Positions 52,383 to 60,780 of a DNA stretch of 64,000 bases are shown piece after piece. The notes below the pieces were generated by a model that was not told the DNA's origin, did not search any database, and saw only the letters and a list, made by a program, of their open reading frames with translations. Position 1 is the stretch's first letter, and each line of letters begins with the position of its first letter. The stretch is from Microbacterium sp. 67-17 (GTDB lineage: Bacteria > Actinomycetota > Actinomycetes > Actinomycetales > Microbacteriaceae): contig NZ_MKTR01000002.1 in assembly GCF_001898325.1 (NCBI RefSeq), forward strand, positions 186,001 through 250,000, written 5' to 3'. A program made the position numbers and the translations under genes.

Positions 52383-53945
52383 TCACATTCCTGGGTCGGG
52401 TTCGGCCGGATGCGGCGCCTGCTGCATCGCGGCGATGATGGTGTCGCTGTGCACGTCGTGCCCGCGAAGTCGGGTGGCCACTCGTCCCTCCTGCAAGACG
52501 ACGACACTGTGACAGAGCTGCTCGAGCTCTTCGATGTCGCTGGAGACGACCAGCGCCGTCGCTCCGGCGTCGACGCTGCGGCGCACCAGGCGGTGGATTT
52601 CGTCGCGGGCGACGGCGTCGACCCCTTGCGTGGGTTCGTCCAGGAGCAGCACGGACGGACTGTGCTGCATCCACCGCGCCAGAATGACCTTCTGCTGGTT
52701 TCCCCCCGACAGGCTCGACAGTGCCGCCACCGCAGAGTGCGCGCGGACGCGAAAATCGCGCATGATGGCGGGCGCCGCGTGACGGGCGGCCCGCGCCGAC
52801 AAGCCGTACCACCGGCGGAAGCCCTTCGTGGAGGCTGCCGACAGGTTCTCCCAGATCGCGAACTCAGGGAAGGCAGCTTCGCGGAGCCGATCCTCGGGCA
52901 CGAGTGCGATCCCCGCGGCGACGGCGTCCGCACTCGAGCGGATCTGCAGCTGTCGGCCGTGCAGGTGCACCTCGCCCTGGGAGGGGAGGTCGCCGAACAG
53001 TGCCCGAAGCATCGAGCTTCGTCCGGAACCGACGAGTCCTGCGACTCCGACGATCTCGCCGGCGTGGAGGTCGAGGTCGATCCCGCGCAGGGGGCCCGCC
53101 GACAGATCCCGCACCGCGAGGACGACCGGCTCGCCGGCGAAATCCCGGGTGTCGGCGACCAGCCGTTGGGGTGCGTGCCCAGCGATCTCGGTGAGAATGC
53201 GTTGCTCGTCGAAGTCGCTCACGGGTCCGGATGCTGCCACGGCGCCGTCACGGAGGATCGTGACGTCGTCGGCCACCGCGAGCACCTCGCCAAGGCGATG
53301 AGTCACGAAGACGATGCCGTGTCCGGCCTCTCGCAGGGCGCGCAGCGAGTTCAGGAGGGAGGTGACCTCGGCGAGGGGAAGGCTCGCGGTCGGCTCGTCC
53401 AGCACGAGGGTCAATCCGGTCTGGTCGGCTCCGCGCAGCGCGCGGGCGATCGCGACGCGGGTACGGTCGCTCGGCCGCAGCGCCCCCACCGGCATCCGTG
53501 CATCGAAGGGAAGGCCGTGGCGGGCCAGCTCACGCGTCGTATCGGCGACGAGCGCGCGGTCGTCGACCCAGAGGGGGCGCGGGTACCCCGAGGCCAGGGC
53601 GAAGTTCTCGGCGATGCTCAGAGGATCGACCAGGCCCAAGTCCTGGTGCACGAAGCGCAGCCCGCCTGCCGCTGCGCCCGCGGCACCGTATTCGCGGGAG
53701 TCGTAGCTGCGACCCTGCACGGTGAGAGTGCCGCCGGGGTCGGCAGGCACAACGCCCGCGATCATCTTGAGCAGCGTGGACTTGCCCGACCCGTTGCCGC
53801 CCAGCAGGGCATGGATCCGGCCCGGCCGTATGTCGAGCGTGACGTCGCGGACGACCGTGGTTGCGTACGTCTTGGACAGGCCGGTGACCCGAAGCACAGG
53901 CTCCGGGCCACCGGTACGCGTAAGCGTGGGCGAGCCTGAGCTCAC
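52383..53945 (-). CDS. ABC transporter ATP-binding protein, sugar/nucleoside type (two domains)
   Basis: A 520-residue fused ATPase of the RbsA/NupO kind. Domain 1 has Walker A GGNGSGKST and Walker B LVLDEPTAS, but its signature LSGGQ is replaced by GALRPSDRTRVAIA; domain 2 has the degenerate Walker A LVGSGRSS with signature LSGGNQQKV and LLLDEPTQGVD. This split of functional motifs between the two halves is typical of CUT2 importers, though the loss of LSGGQ in domain 1 is stronger than usual. Start GTG overlaps the lipoprotein stop (GTGA). Confidence 0.9.
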   Translation of the reverse strand: MSSGSPTLTRTGGPEPVLRVTGLSKTYATTVVRDVTLDIRPGRIHALLGGNGSGKSTLLKMIAGVVPADPGGTLTVQGRSYDSREYGAAGAAAGGLRFVHQDLGLVDPLSIAENFALASGYPRPLWVDDRALVADTTRELARHGLPFDARMPVGALRPSDRTRVAIARALRGADQTGLTLVLDEPTASLPLAEVTSLLNSLRALREAGHGIVFVTHRLGEVLAVADDVTILRDGAVAASGPVSDFDEQRILTEIAGHAPQRLVADTRDFAGEPVVLAVRDLSAGPLRGIDLDLHAGEIVGVAGLVGSGRSSMLRALFGDLPSQGEVHLHGRQLQIRSSADAVAAGIALVPEDRLREAAFPEFAIWENLSAASTKGFRRWYGLSARAARHAAPAIMRDFRVRAHSAVAALSSLSGGNQQKVILARWMQHSPSVLLLDEPTQGVDAVARDEIHRLVRRSVDAGATALVVSSDIEELEQLCHSVVVLQEGRVATRLRGHDVHSDTIIAAMQQAPHPAEPDPGM

Positions 53946-55129
53946 TCGACGCCCCAGAGCGTTGAGTAGCCCGCGCGGTAGTCCAGCGGACCGTCGTAGT
54001 TCTCACCCGCGGGTGGGAGGTTCGGCGACTCGGCATCCAACAGGGTCCAGCCGATCCCGTCCTTGACGGCTTCCTGACCGTTGAAGAAGCGGTTGAGCTG
54101 GTCGGCCAGCGACCACGCGGCGCGCCCGTTAGAGATCGCGATGCAGGCCTGGATCCCGTCGCCGTCGTGCAGGTAGCCGATCTCATCCTGCGTGCACTCG
54201 CCCCCGAGGACGACGCGTCCATCTGCCGCGTTGTTGGAGACGATCGACTGCTGGATGCCGCCGGCAAGCATGAAGCCCAGGTCAACGACGATCGCGTTGG
54301 CGTCCTCTGCCTGCAAGAGCCCCGTCTCAAACTTCTGGCGCATCTGAGCGATATCGGCGGGAGTAATCGAGACGGTGTTCACGATCTCGCAGTCCGGGCA
54401 CTTGGCGGCAAGCTCCTCTTCGAAGCCCTTGCTCAGGTAGTCGCCGATCGCGACGCCCTCAAACGCCACGTGGAGGACCTTGGCGTTGCCACCGGTCTGT
54501 TCGATGATGTAGTCGGCGCGCAGGCGCCCGCTCTTCTCGAAGAAATCGGCGACGCCGTCGATTCCGTCGCCGTACTGCACTTCGGTGTCGAACATCGCCT
54601 CGGACGCGCCCTGGCTCGGGTCGTCACAGTCGAACGACGAGATGCCCGCGATCGCGACGCCGGCGGCCTTGGCCTCGGCGAGTGCCTGCTTGACCGGAGC
54701 GCAGTCCACACTCAGCAGGACGATGCTGTCGGCGCCCGCAGCCACACCCTGGCGGACGCAGTTCGCCCAGCCACTGTTGGCGTTGTTCTGGCCGTCGCAG
54801 ATCTCCGACTCCCAGCCGAGAGTGTCGGTGGCAGCGCTGAGCTGCTCAGCGAGGTAGGCCAGCCCGGGAACCATCTGGTAGGCCGAGACGATCCAGACGT
54901 CGTGGCCAGCCGAGACCTCCGGGGACTCGGTTGGCAACGGGCCGGAGGTGCCCTCGTAGGCGGCTGCGACGGCGGCGCTCACGTCGGTGGGGACCGCGCC
55001 GGCGGACTCCGTGGCCGAGGGGGTGTCGGTCGTCGTGGAACAGCCGCTCAGGATGAGGGCTGCGACGGCGGCGAAGGCGGCGGATGCTGCGATCAGACCG
55101 CGCTTCTTTGCGTGGTGATGCAAGGACAT
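53942..55129 (-). CDS. ABC transporter substrate-binding lipoprotein
   Basis: A 395-residue lipoprotein with signal peptide and lipobox ALILSGCS (Cys near residue 30). The mature part is a type I periplasmic-binding fold (VWIVSAYQMVPGLAYLAEQL, ADSIVLLSVDCAPVKQALAEA, VNTVSITPADIAQMRQKFE). An extended pattern of cysteines (ICDGQNN, NCVRQG, SVDC, DCDDPSQ, KCPDCEIV, GGECTQD) is striking for this class and suggests disulphides. It has a strong ribosome site (AAAGGAG). Between the amidase (47 bp upstream) and the ATPase, it is the receptor of this importer; the ligand may be an amide. Confidence 0.88.
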   Translation of the reverse strand: MSLHHHAKKRGLIAASAAFAAVAALILSGCSTTTDTPSATESAGAVPTDVSAAVAAAYEGTSGPLPTESPEVSAGHDVWIVSAYQMVPGLAYLAEQLSAATDTLGWESEICDGQNNANSGWANCVRQGVAAGADSIVLLSVDCAPVKQALAEAKAAGVAIAGISSFDCDDPSQGASEAMFDTEVQYGDGIDGVADFFEKSGRLRADYIIEQTGGNAKVLHVAFEGVAIGDYLSKGFEEELAAKCPDCEIVNTVSITPADIAQMRQKFETGLLQAEDANAIVVDLGFMLAGGIQQSIVSNNAADGRVVLGGECTQDEIGYLHDGDGIQACIAISNGRAAWSLADQLNRFFNGQEAVKDGIGWTLLDAESPNLPPAGENYDGPLDYRAGYSTLWGVE

Positions 55130-55176
55130 GACGTGCTCCTTTGTCTTTTTCTGGTGGGTGGTGGGGTGGCTGTGTG

Positions 55177-56598
55177 TCACGCCGGAGCGTGCGAGAGATC
55201 GGGGCGGAGCTGCGTCCAGCCGAAGGCTGGCTCGACGGATGCCGCGAGGCGGATCAGAGTCGCTTCGTCGAAGGGTCCGCCGATCAGCTGTGCGCCGACG
55301 GGCAGCCCGGACGGCGACATGCCGACGGGAAGGGAGATCGCCGGCTGACCGGTGATGTTGGCGAACGCCGTGAAGGCGATCATCCGGTTCTCTGTCTCAC
55401 GCGGCCCGTCGAACTGTTCGTTGGCCTCGGCCAGGACCGTGCCCACCAGCGGCGGCAGGGTCGCCATGGTCGGTGTCAGCAGCACGTCGAAGTCGCGGCC
55501 CCACTGGGCGAGGATGTCGACGTTCTCGGCGTACAGGCGCGCCGCGGCTATCGCGTACTGGCCGGAGTGGTGTCCGAGGGCGCGCTCCTTGCGCGCGCGG
55601 ATGTAGGGCTCGGCCAGTTCGGGGTTGTCGTACGGCGTCGCCCACAACCACGCGTTGATGATGACGTCGACGAACCCCATGACCGCCTCGAAGCTGTGCA
55701 TGCGGGGCTGCACCGGCTCAACGCAGTGACCGAGGTGCTCCAGGGCTGCAGCGAGATCCCGCGTGGCGGCGACCGCGGCCGGGTCGACCGGCAGGCCACT
55801 GGGGGTGTCGAGCACCAGTCCGACGCGCAGTCGCGGCCCCTCGCTGTCGAGCTCCGAGACGAACGGCCGCGACGGCGCCGGGGCGACGTAGGGCAGGGTG
55901 TAGTCGGGAGCGCTGATCGCATCGAGGATCGCGGCAGTGTCGGCGATATGGCGGGTGATGACCCCCTCTACGATGGAGTGCTCCCACGTGGGCACCCGGG
56001 CAGGGACCCGCCCGCGTGAGGGCTTCAGTCCCACGAGGCCCGTCGCGGAGGAGGGCATCCGGATCGATCCGCCGCCATCGGTGGCATGGGCGACGGGGAC
56101 GATCCCGGCCGCCACTGCGGCGGCGGCCCCACCCGAGGATCCGGCGGGTGAATAGTCGAGATTCCACGGGTTGCGCGTGACGCCGAAGCGCTGGTTCTCG
56201 GTGACCGACATCGGCCCGGCCTCCGGGGAGTTCGACCGCCCGAACAGCACGAAGCCCGCCTGCAGGAACCGATCGACGACGAGGTCGTTGATCGGCCGGG
56301 GTGCGTCGCTGACCCCGAGCGAGCCGAAGGTGCCGGGCTGGCCGGCCACCCAGGTGAGCTCCTTGATCGGCAGCGGCACCCCGTGGAACGGGCCGACGTC
56401 ATCACCAGCGCGGATCGCCGCATCCGCCGCATCCGCCGCCGCGAGCGCATCGTCGTCGTTGCGCCAGATGAGCGCGTTGACCGCGCCGTCGACCTCATCG
56501 GCGCGCGCGATCGCCTGTTCCACGAGTTCGCGGGAGGTGAGCTCGCCCGAACGGATCGCCTGCGCGAGATCGCGGGCAGATGCGTACATCGTCGTCAC
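55177..56598 (-). CDS. Amidase signature family enzyme
   Basis: A 473-residue amidase. The catalytic triad regions are visible: the lysine in GVPLPIKELTW (about residue 80), the cis-serine in AGSSGGAAAAVAAG, and the nucleophile in HATDGGGSIRMPSSATG. The C-terminus NITGQPAISLPVGMSPSGLPVGAQLIG is family-typical. It hydrolyses an unspecified amide to acid and ammonia. Start GTG 56598 has GAAGGAG five bases before it. It is the first gene of the leftward operon with an ABC importer and an AraC regulator, so the imported compound is probably its substrate. Confidence 0.9.
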   Translation of the reverse strand: MTTMYASARDLAQAIRSGELTSRELVEQAIARADEVDGAVNALIWRNDDDALAAADAADAAIRAGDDVGPFHGVPLPIKELTWVAGQPGTFGSLGVSDAPRPINDLVVDRFLQAGFVLFGRSNSPEAGPMSVTENQRFGVTRNPWNLDYSPAGSSGGAAAAVAAGIVPVAHATDGGGSIRMPSSATGLVGLKPSRGRVPARVPTWEHSIVEGVITRHIADTAAILDAISAPDYTLPYVAPAPSRPFVSELDSEGPRLRVGLVLDTPSGLPVDPAAVAATRDLAAALEHLGHCVEPVQPRMHSFEAVMGFVDVIINAWLWATPYDNPELAEPYIRARKERALGHHSGQYAIAAARLYAENVDILAQWGRDFDVLLTPTMATLPPLVGTVLAEANEQFDGPRETENRMIAFTAFANITGQPAISLPVGMSPSGLPVGAQLIGGPFDEATLIRLAASVEPAFGWTQLRPDLSHAPA

Positions 56599-56898
56599 GG
56601 AGACTCCTTCGTTTCCTTCCGGCGCGCATCGCCGCGCGGTCCGTGAGAACGATGGTGAATGAGCGGGAGCCTCCGAAATTGACCGTGAGGGACAGATAGT
56701 TGACTCAGCGATCCCACTTCGGGGATGCGCGGCATCCGACTTTGCTGCCACGGCGTACCGGAGACGGGGGGCTCACGGACTCGGCTGATCGCGGCGATCG
56801 TGCGACAATGGATGCCGGCGTGCCCGTGTCGTCGGCATCTTTCTGCTCCGTCGGGCCTCTGGACAGCGTCCGCCAGCCGCACTCTCCTGGAGAACGAC

Positions 56899-57786
56899 GT
56901 GACGACCACGACGCCCGCACACAATGCCCCGACGACCCGCACGGCTCAGCGCCGCCGCTACCTGATGTGCCGACCCGAGCACTTCACGGTCAGCTACACG
57001 ATCAATCCGTGGATGGAGCCCGCGAAGCCCACCGACACCGCCAAGGCTGTCGCGCAGTGGCAGGTGCTCTACGACACCTACCTGCAGCTCGGTCACCAGG
57101 TCGAACTGATTGACCCCGCCGAGGGGCTGCCCGACATGGTCTACACCGCCAACGGTGGTTTCATCATCGACGGCATCGCGTACGCGCCGAAGTTCCGCTT
57201 CGCCGAGCGCGCCGGCGAGGAGCGCCACTTCATCGACTGGTTCCGTGCCGCAGGGTTCGAGACCGTCATCCCCGAGGAAGTCAACGAGGGCGAGGGCGAC
57301 TTCCTGCTTGCGGGCGACGTCATCCTCGCCGGCACCGGTTTCCGCTCCACCGGCGACAGCCACCGCGAGGTCGGCGATGTCTTTGGCAGGGAGGTCGTGT
57401 CACTGACCCTCACCGACCCGCGGTTCTACCACCTCGACACCGCGATCTCGGTGCTCGATCCCGTCGTCGGTGCCGCCCAGGGCGGGCCCGATGCCGCGAA
57501 CATCGCCTACCTTCCGGGCGCCTTCGACGAGGCAAGCCGGCAGATTCTCGCCGAGCGCTTCCCCGACGCCATCCGCGTCTCGGATGCCGACGGCGCCGTG
57601 TTCGGCCTGAATTCCGCCAGCGACGGATACAACGTGTTCATCTCCCCACGCGCTACCGGGTTCGAGGCGCAGCTGCGCGAGCGCGGCTACAACCCGGTGC
57701 TCATCGACCTGTCCGAGCTCCTGCTCGGTGGCGGCGGCATCAAGTGCTGCACGCTGGAACTGCGCGCGAAGCGGGAATCGGTATGA
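56899..57786 (+). CDS. Dimethylargininase/arginine deiminase-family hydrolase
   Basis: A 295-residue guanidino-group-modifying enzyme of the DDAH type, converting N-methylated arginine (or arginine) to citrulline. It has YLMCRPEHFTVSYTINPWME, MVYTANGGFIIDGIAY, NEGEGDFLLAGD for the acid, FYHLDTAISVLD with the catalytic His, and GGGGIKCCTLELR with Cys283 or Cys284 as nucleophile. GTG 56899 with GGAG is the start; a further 58 upstream codons look non-coding. It overlaps ornithine aminotransferase (ATGA), a pairing common in actinobacteria. Confidence 0.88.
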   Translation: MTTTTPAHNAPTTRTAQRRRYLMCRPEHFTVSYTINPWMEPAKPTDTAKAVAQWQVLYDTYLQLGHQVELIDPAEGLPDMVYTANGGFIIDGIAYAPKFRFAERAGEERHFIDWFRAAGFETVIPEEVNEGEGDFLLAGDVILAGTGFRSTGDSHREVGDVFGREVVSLTLTDPRFYHLDTAISVLDPVVGAAQGGPDAANIAYLPGAFDEASRQILAERFPDAIRVSDADGAVFGLNSASDGYNVFISPRATGFEAQLRERGYNPVLIDLSELLLGGGGIKCCTLELRAKRESV

Positions 57787-59009
57787 GCGCCGACCAGATC
57801 TCCGTCGATACGACCACACTCGAGATCATCCGGGCAGAAGACGAGCACCTCGCTCACAACTATCACCCGCTGCCGGTCGTGATCTCCCGCGGCGAGGGAG
57901 TGTGGGTGACGGATGTCGAGGGCAAGCGCTACCTCGACCTGCTGTCGGCCTACTCGGCGCTGAACTTCGGCCACGGGCATCCGGCTCTGTTGGCGGTGGC
58001 GCGGGAGCAGCTGGAACGGCTGACACTCACGAGCCGGGCCTACCACAACGACAAGCTCGGAACGTTTGCTGCGGCGCTTGCGAAGCTCGCCGGCAAAGAC
58101 ATGGTGCTGCCCATGAACACCGGCGCCGAGGCCGTCGAGACCGGCATCAAGGTCGCGCGCGCGTGGGGGTATCGGGCCAAGGGCATCCCCACGGATGCCG
58201 CGCGCGTGATCGTCGCGGGAGGGAACTTCCACGGCCGCACCATCACGATCGTCGGCTTCTCCGACGATCCAGCCGCGCGCGACGCTTTCGGCCCCTACAG
58301 CGGCGGCTTCGCGCAGGTTCCGTTCGGGGATGCTGCGGCCATCGAGGCAGCCATCGACGAGAACACGGCGGCGGTTCTTCTCGAGCCGATCCAGGGTGAG
58401 GCCGGCGTCATCGTGCCGCCGGAGGGCTACCTGCGGGAGGTTCGCGAGATCTGCGATCGCCACAACGTGCTGCTCATCGCCGACGAGATCCAGTCAGGGC
58501 TCGGCCGCGTGGGCGAGACCTTCGCGTGCGACCGCGAACAGGTCGTCCCCGACATCTACCTGCTCGGAAAGGCGCTCGGTGGCGGCATCCTGCCCCTGTC
58601 GGCTGTCGTGGCAAACGCCGACGTACTGGGCGTCATCCGTTCCGGCGAACACGGGTCGACCTTCGGGGGGAACCCGCTGGCCGCGGCCATCGGTGAGCGG
58701 GTCGTCGAGATGCTTTCGACCGGTGAGTTCCAGGAGCGGGCGCGCGCGCTCGGGGAGCACCTCGCATCGCGCCTCGCGGACCTCGTCGGCCACGGGGTCA
58801 CCGCCGTTCGGGTCGCCGGCCTCTGGGCTGGCATCGACATCGATCCGCGGGTCGGAACCGGCCGTGAGGTTGCCGAGCGACTCCTGGCCCGCGGCGTGCT
58901 CGTCAAGGACACGCACGGCCAGACCATCCGGATCGCGCCACCACTGGTCATCCGCGCCACCGAGATCGACTGGGCAGTCGAGCAGCTGCGATTCGTCCTC
59001 GCGGCCTGA
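57783..59009 (+). CDS. rocD: Ornithine aminotransferase
   Basis: A 408-residue class-III aminotransferase converting ornithine and 2-oxoglutarate to glutamate semialdehyde. It shows YLDLLSAYSALNFGHGHPAL, TGAEAVETGIKVARAWG, GNFHGRTITIVGFSDDP, LIADEIQSGLGRVGE and the PLP lysine Lys263 in LLGKALGGGILP, followed by HGSTFGGNPLAAA. Together with the preceding hydrolase it routes arginine-derived ornithine to glutamate semialdehyde; the window's PutA can then oxidise that. It ends at a long palindrome shared with the next, convergent gene. Confidence 0.93.
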   Translation: MSADQISVDTTTLEIIRAEDEHLAHNYHPLPVVISRGEGVWVTDVEGKRYLDLLSAYSALNFGHGHPALLAVAREQLERLTLTSRAYHNDKLGTFAAALAKLAGKDMVLPMNTGAEAVETGIKVARAWGYRAKGIPTDAARVIVAGGNFHGRTITIVGFSDDPAARDAFGPYSGGFAQVPFGDAAAIEAAIDENTAAVLLEPIQGEAGVIVPPEGYLREVREICDRHNVLLIADEIQSGLGRVGETFACDREQVVPDIYLLGKALGGGILPLSAVVANADVLGVIRSGEHGSTFGGNPLAAAIGERVVEMLSTGEFQERARALGEHLASRLADLVGHGVTAVRVAGLWAGIDIDPRVGTGREVAERLLARGVLVKDTHGQTIRIAPPLVIRATEIDWAVEQLRFVLAA

Positions 59010-59031
59010 CCGCCCCCGCCCGCCGCTGCAA

Positions 59032-59102
59032 CGCGAGACTGCAACGTGCCCGCGAAACCGTTCGCTCCGAGCGCGGTTTCGCGGGCAGAGTGCAGTCTCG
59101 CG
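59032..59102. terminator. 71-bp near-perfect palindrome, likely bidirectional terminator
   Basis: CGCGAGACTGCA pairs with TGCAGTCTCGCG, and TGCCCGCGAAACCG with CGGTTTCGCGGGCA; only three central-flank bases differ (ACG versus GAG). The 13-base loop itself contains CGCT-CCG-AGCG. The site lies between convergent rocD and the molybdoenzyme gene. It is much longer than needed for a terminator, so it may also be a mobile repeat. Confidence 0.7.
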
Positions 59103-59117
59103 CGATGAGGATGCCGA

Positions 59118-60680
59118 TTAGGCGACGTTGGCGATGATGGTGTGCCAGCCGGTTGCGCCGTCGGGAGCGGGCGGGGCCTGGTCGGACGTCTGGGTTTGGC
59201 CGTCCACGTTGGTGGCGCGGCAGCGAATGGTGTGCTGACCGGCATCCGTCGCGTTCCACGGGATGCTCCACTGCACCCAGGTGTCATCCGAGACCGCGGT
59301 AGCAAGCTCGGCCTGCTGCCACGGGCCGTCATCGATCTTCACCTCGACGCCGGCGACCCCGACGTGCTGCTGCCACGCCACGCCGGCGATGACGGTCTGG
59401 CCTGCCGGCACGGTCACGCCCGACCGCGGGACATCGATGCGGGACTGCAGTTTGATGGGGCCGAGCTCCGACCAGCCGCGCGGCGTCCAGTACCCCTCGG
59501 CCCGATCGAATCGCGTGACCTCGAGATCGACGACCCACTTCGTGGCCGACACGTAGCCATACAGGCCTGGCACGACCATCCGCACCGGAAACCCATGCTC
59601 GGGAGGAAGAGGTTCTCCGTTCATGCCGATCGCGAGGATCGCGTTGCGGTCATCGGTCAGCGCTTCCAGCGGCGTCCCGGCGGTGAACCCATCGACCGAG
59701 GTCGACAGCACCATGTCGGCATCCGCCGTCGGGCGCGCCCTGGCGAGCAGTTCGCGGATCGGATAGCCGAGCCACACGGCATTGCCGATGAGGTCGCCGC
59801 CGATGTTGTTGGAGACGCACGTCAGGGTCGTCGTGCTCTCCTCCAGCGGGAGCGCGAGCAGCTCGTCCCAGGTGAGTTCGACCTCTTCCTCGACCATGCC
59901 GTGAATGCGCAGACTCCAGGTCGCGGGGTCAATCTGGGGAACGACGAGCGCCGTGTCGATGCGGTAGAAGTCGGCGTTCGGGGTGATGAGAGGCGAGATC
60001 CCGTCGATGTCGAGCTCTGCGCCCGCGGGGATCGCCGGCGCGGTCGTCGCGGGGGTCGGCAGCTTCAACGCCTCCCGCACCGTCGTCACGGCGCGGGCGC
60101 CACCGCGGGCGAGGTTTCCGGCGACTGCCGCGACGATGCCGACGGCGGTTGCACCGCCCATCCAGACGAGTGCCTGGCGGCGGCTCGGCCGGGTGTCGGC
60201 ATCGGTGTCCGTGGAGGCGGCATCCCGAGGCATGCTCCGTCGCAGCACTCGGATGAGCGAGTGCAGCGCCACGACCGCGACGACGCCCGCGATGACAGAG
60301 GGAAGCCACGCGATGCCGCTCGTGTCGCTGCGCGTGAGGGCGACGACAGCGCCCACGACGCCGAACGCACCGAGGATGACCAGACCCCACGGGGGCTTGC
60401 GCAGCTGCAGGATGCCGGCGACACCGGCCAGCAGCACGAGCACGATCCCGATGCCCGTGAGCAGCGCGATCTTGTCATTCGTGCCGAACAGGGCGATCGC
60501 AAGATCCTTGCCCCACGGGGGCGCTGCATCGATGATCGCTCCGCCGACGACGGCGAAGGGGCTGGACGACGGAGCGAGGAGGGCCGCTGACAGTTCCCCG
60601 AGGCCCGCGCCCAGGATCGCCGCGGCGGCTCCTGCGAGAGCGGCGACGGCGGTGTCTTGCCTGTGTCGGGTGTCACCCAC
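59118..60680 (-). CDS. Membrane-anchored sulfite oxidase-family molybdenum enzyme
   Basis: A 520-residue oxidoreductase. About five N-terminal membrane helices (up to about residue 150) are followed by RRQALVWMGGATAVG, a further helix that resembles a Tat-like element, and then the molybdopterin domain facing outside. The molybdenum-ligating Cys288 is in TLTCVSNNIGGD; FPVRMVVPGLYGYVSATKW and WTPRGW match sulfite oxidase. A C-terminal Mo-co dimerisation domain (VAWQQHVGVAGVEVKID) is present. No cytochrome subunit is adjacent. Start GTG. Actinobacterial members with this layout have unknown substrates. Confidence 0.9.
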   Translation of the reverse strand: MGDTRHRQDTAVAALAGAAAAILGAGLGELSAALLAPSSSPFAVVGGAIIDAAPPWGKDLAIALFGTNDKIALLTGIGIVLVLLAGVAGILQLRKPPWGLVILGAFGVVGAVVALTRSDTSGIAWLPSVIAGVVAVVALHSLIRVLRRSMPRDAASTDTDADTRPSRRQALVWMGGATAVGIVAAVAGNLARGGARAVTTVREALKLPTPATTAPAIPAGAELDIDGISPLITPNADFYRIDTALVVPQIDPATWSLRIHGMVEEEVELTWDELLALPLEESTTTLTCVSNNIGGDLIGNAVWLGYPIRELLARARPTADADMVLSTSVDGFTAGTPLEALTDDRNAILAIGMNGEPLPPEHGFPVRMVVPGLYGYVSATKWVVDLEVTRFDRAEGYWTPRGWSELGPIKLQSRIDVPRSGVTVPAGQTVIAGVAWQQHVGVAGVEVKIDDGPWQQAELATAVSDDTWVQWSIPWNATDAGQHTIRCRATNVDGQTQTSDQAPPAPDGATGWHTIIANVA

Positions 60681-60780
60681 GTCCCCGAGGCTAACCGCGT
60701 TCGGAGGGGGTGCGGCCCGTTCGTAAGGAATCCGAAAGAAGGAAACATCCGTGCAACACGGCCCCGACTAGGCTCAACCC

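Noticed and set aside
52290..53939. A 549-codon frame antisense to the ABC ATPase
   Set aside because: It is antisense to a protein with canonical Walker motifs and has no independent support.
59142..60590. A 482-codon frame antisense to the molybdoenzyme
   Set aside because: The opposite strand encodes a complete sulfite oxidase-type protein with Mo-ligand cysteine; the antisense product is low-complexity Arg/Asp-rich.
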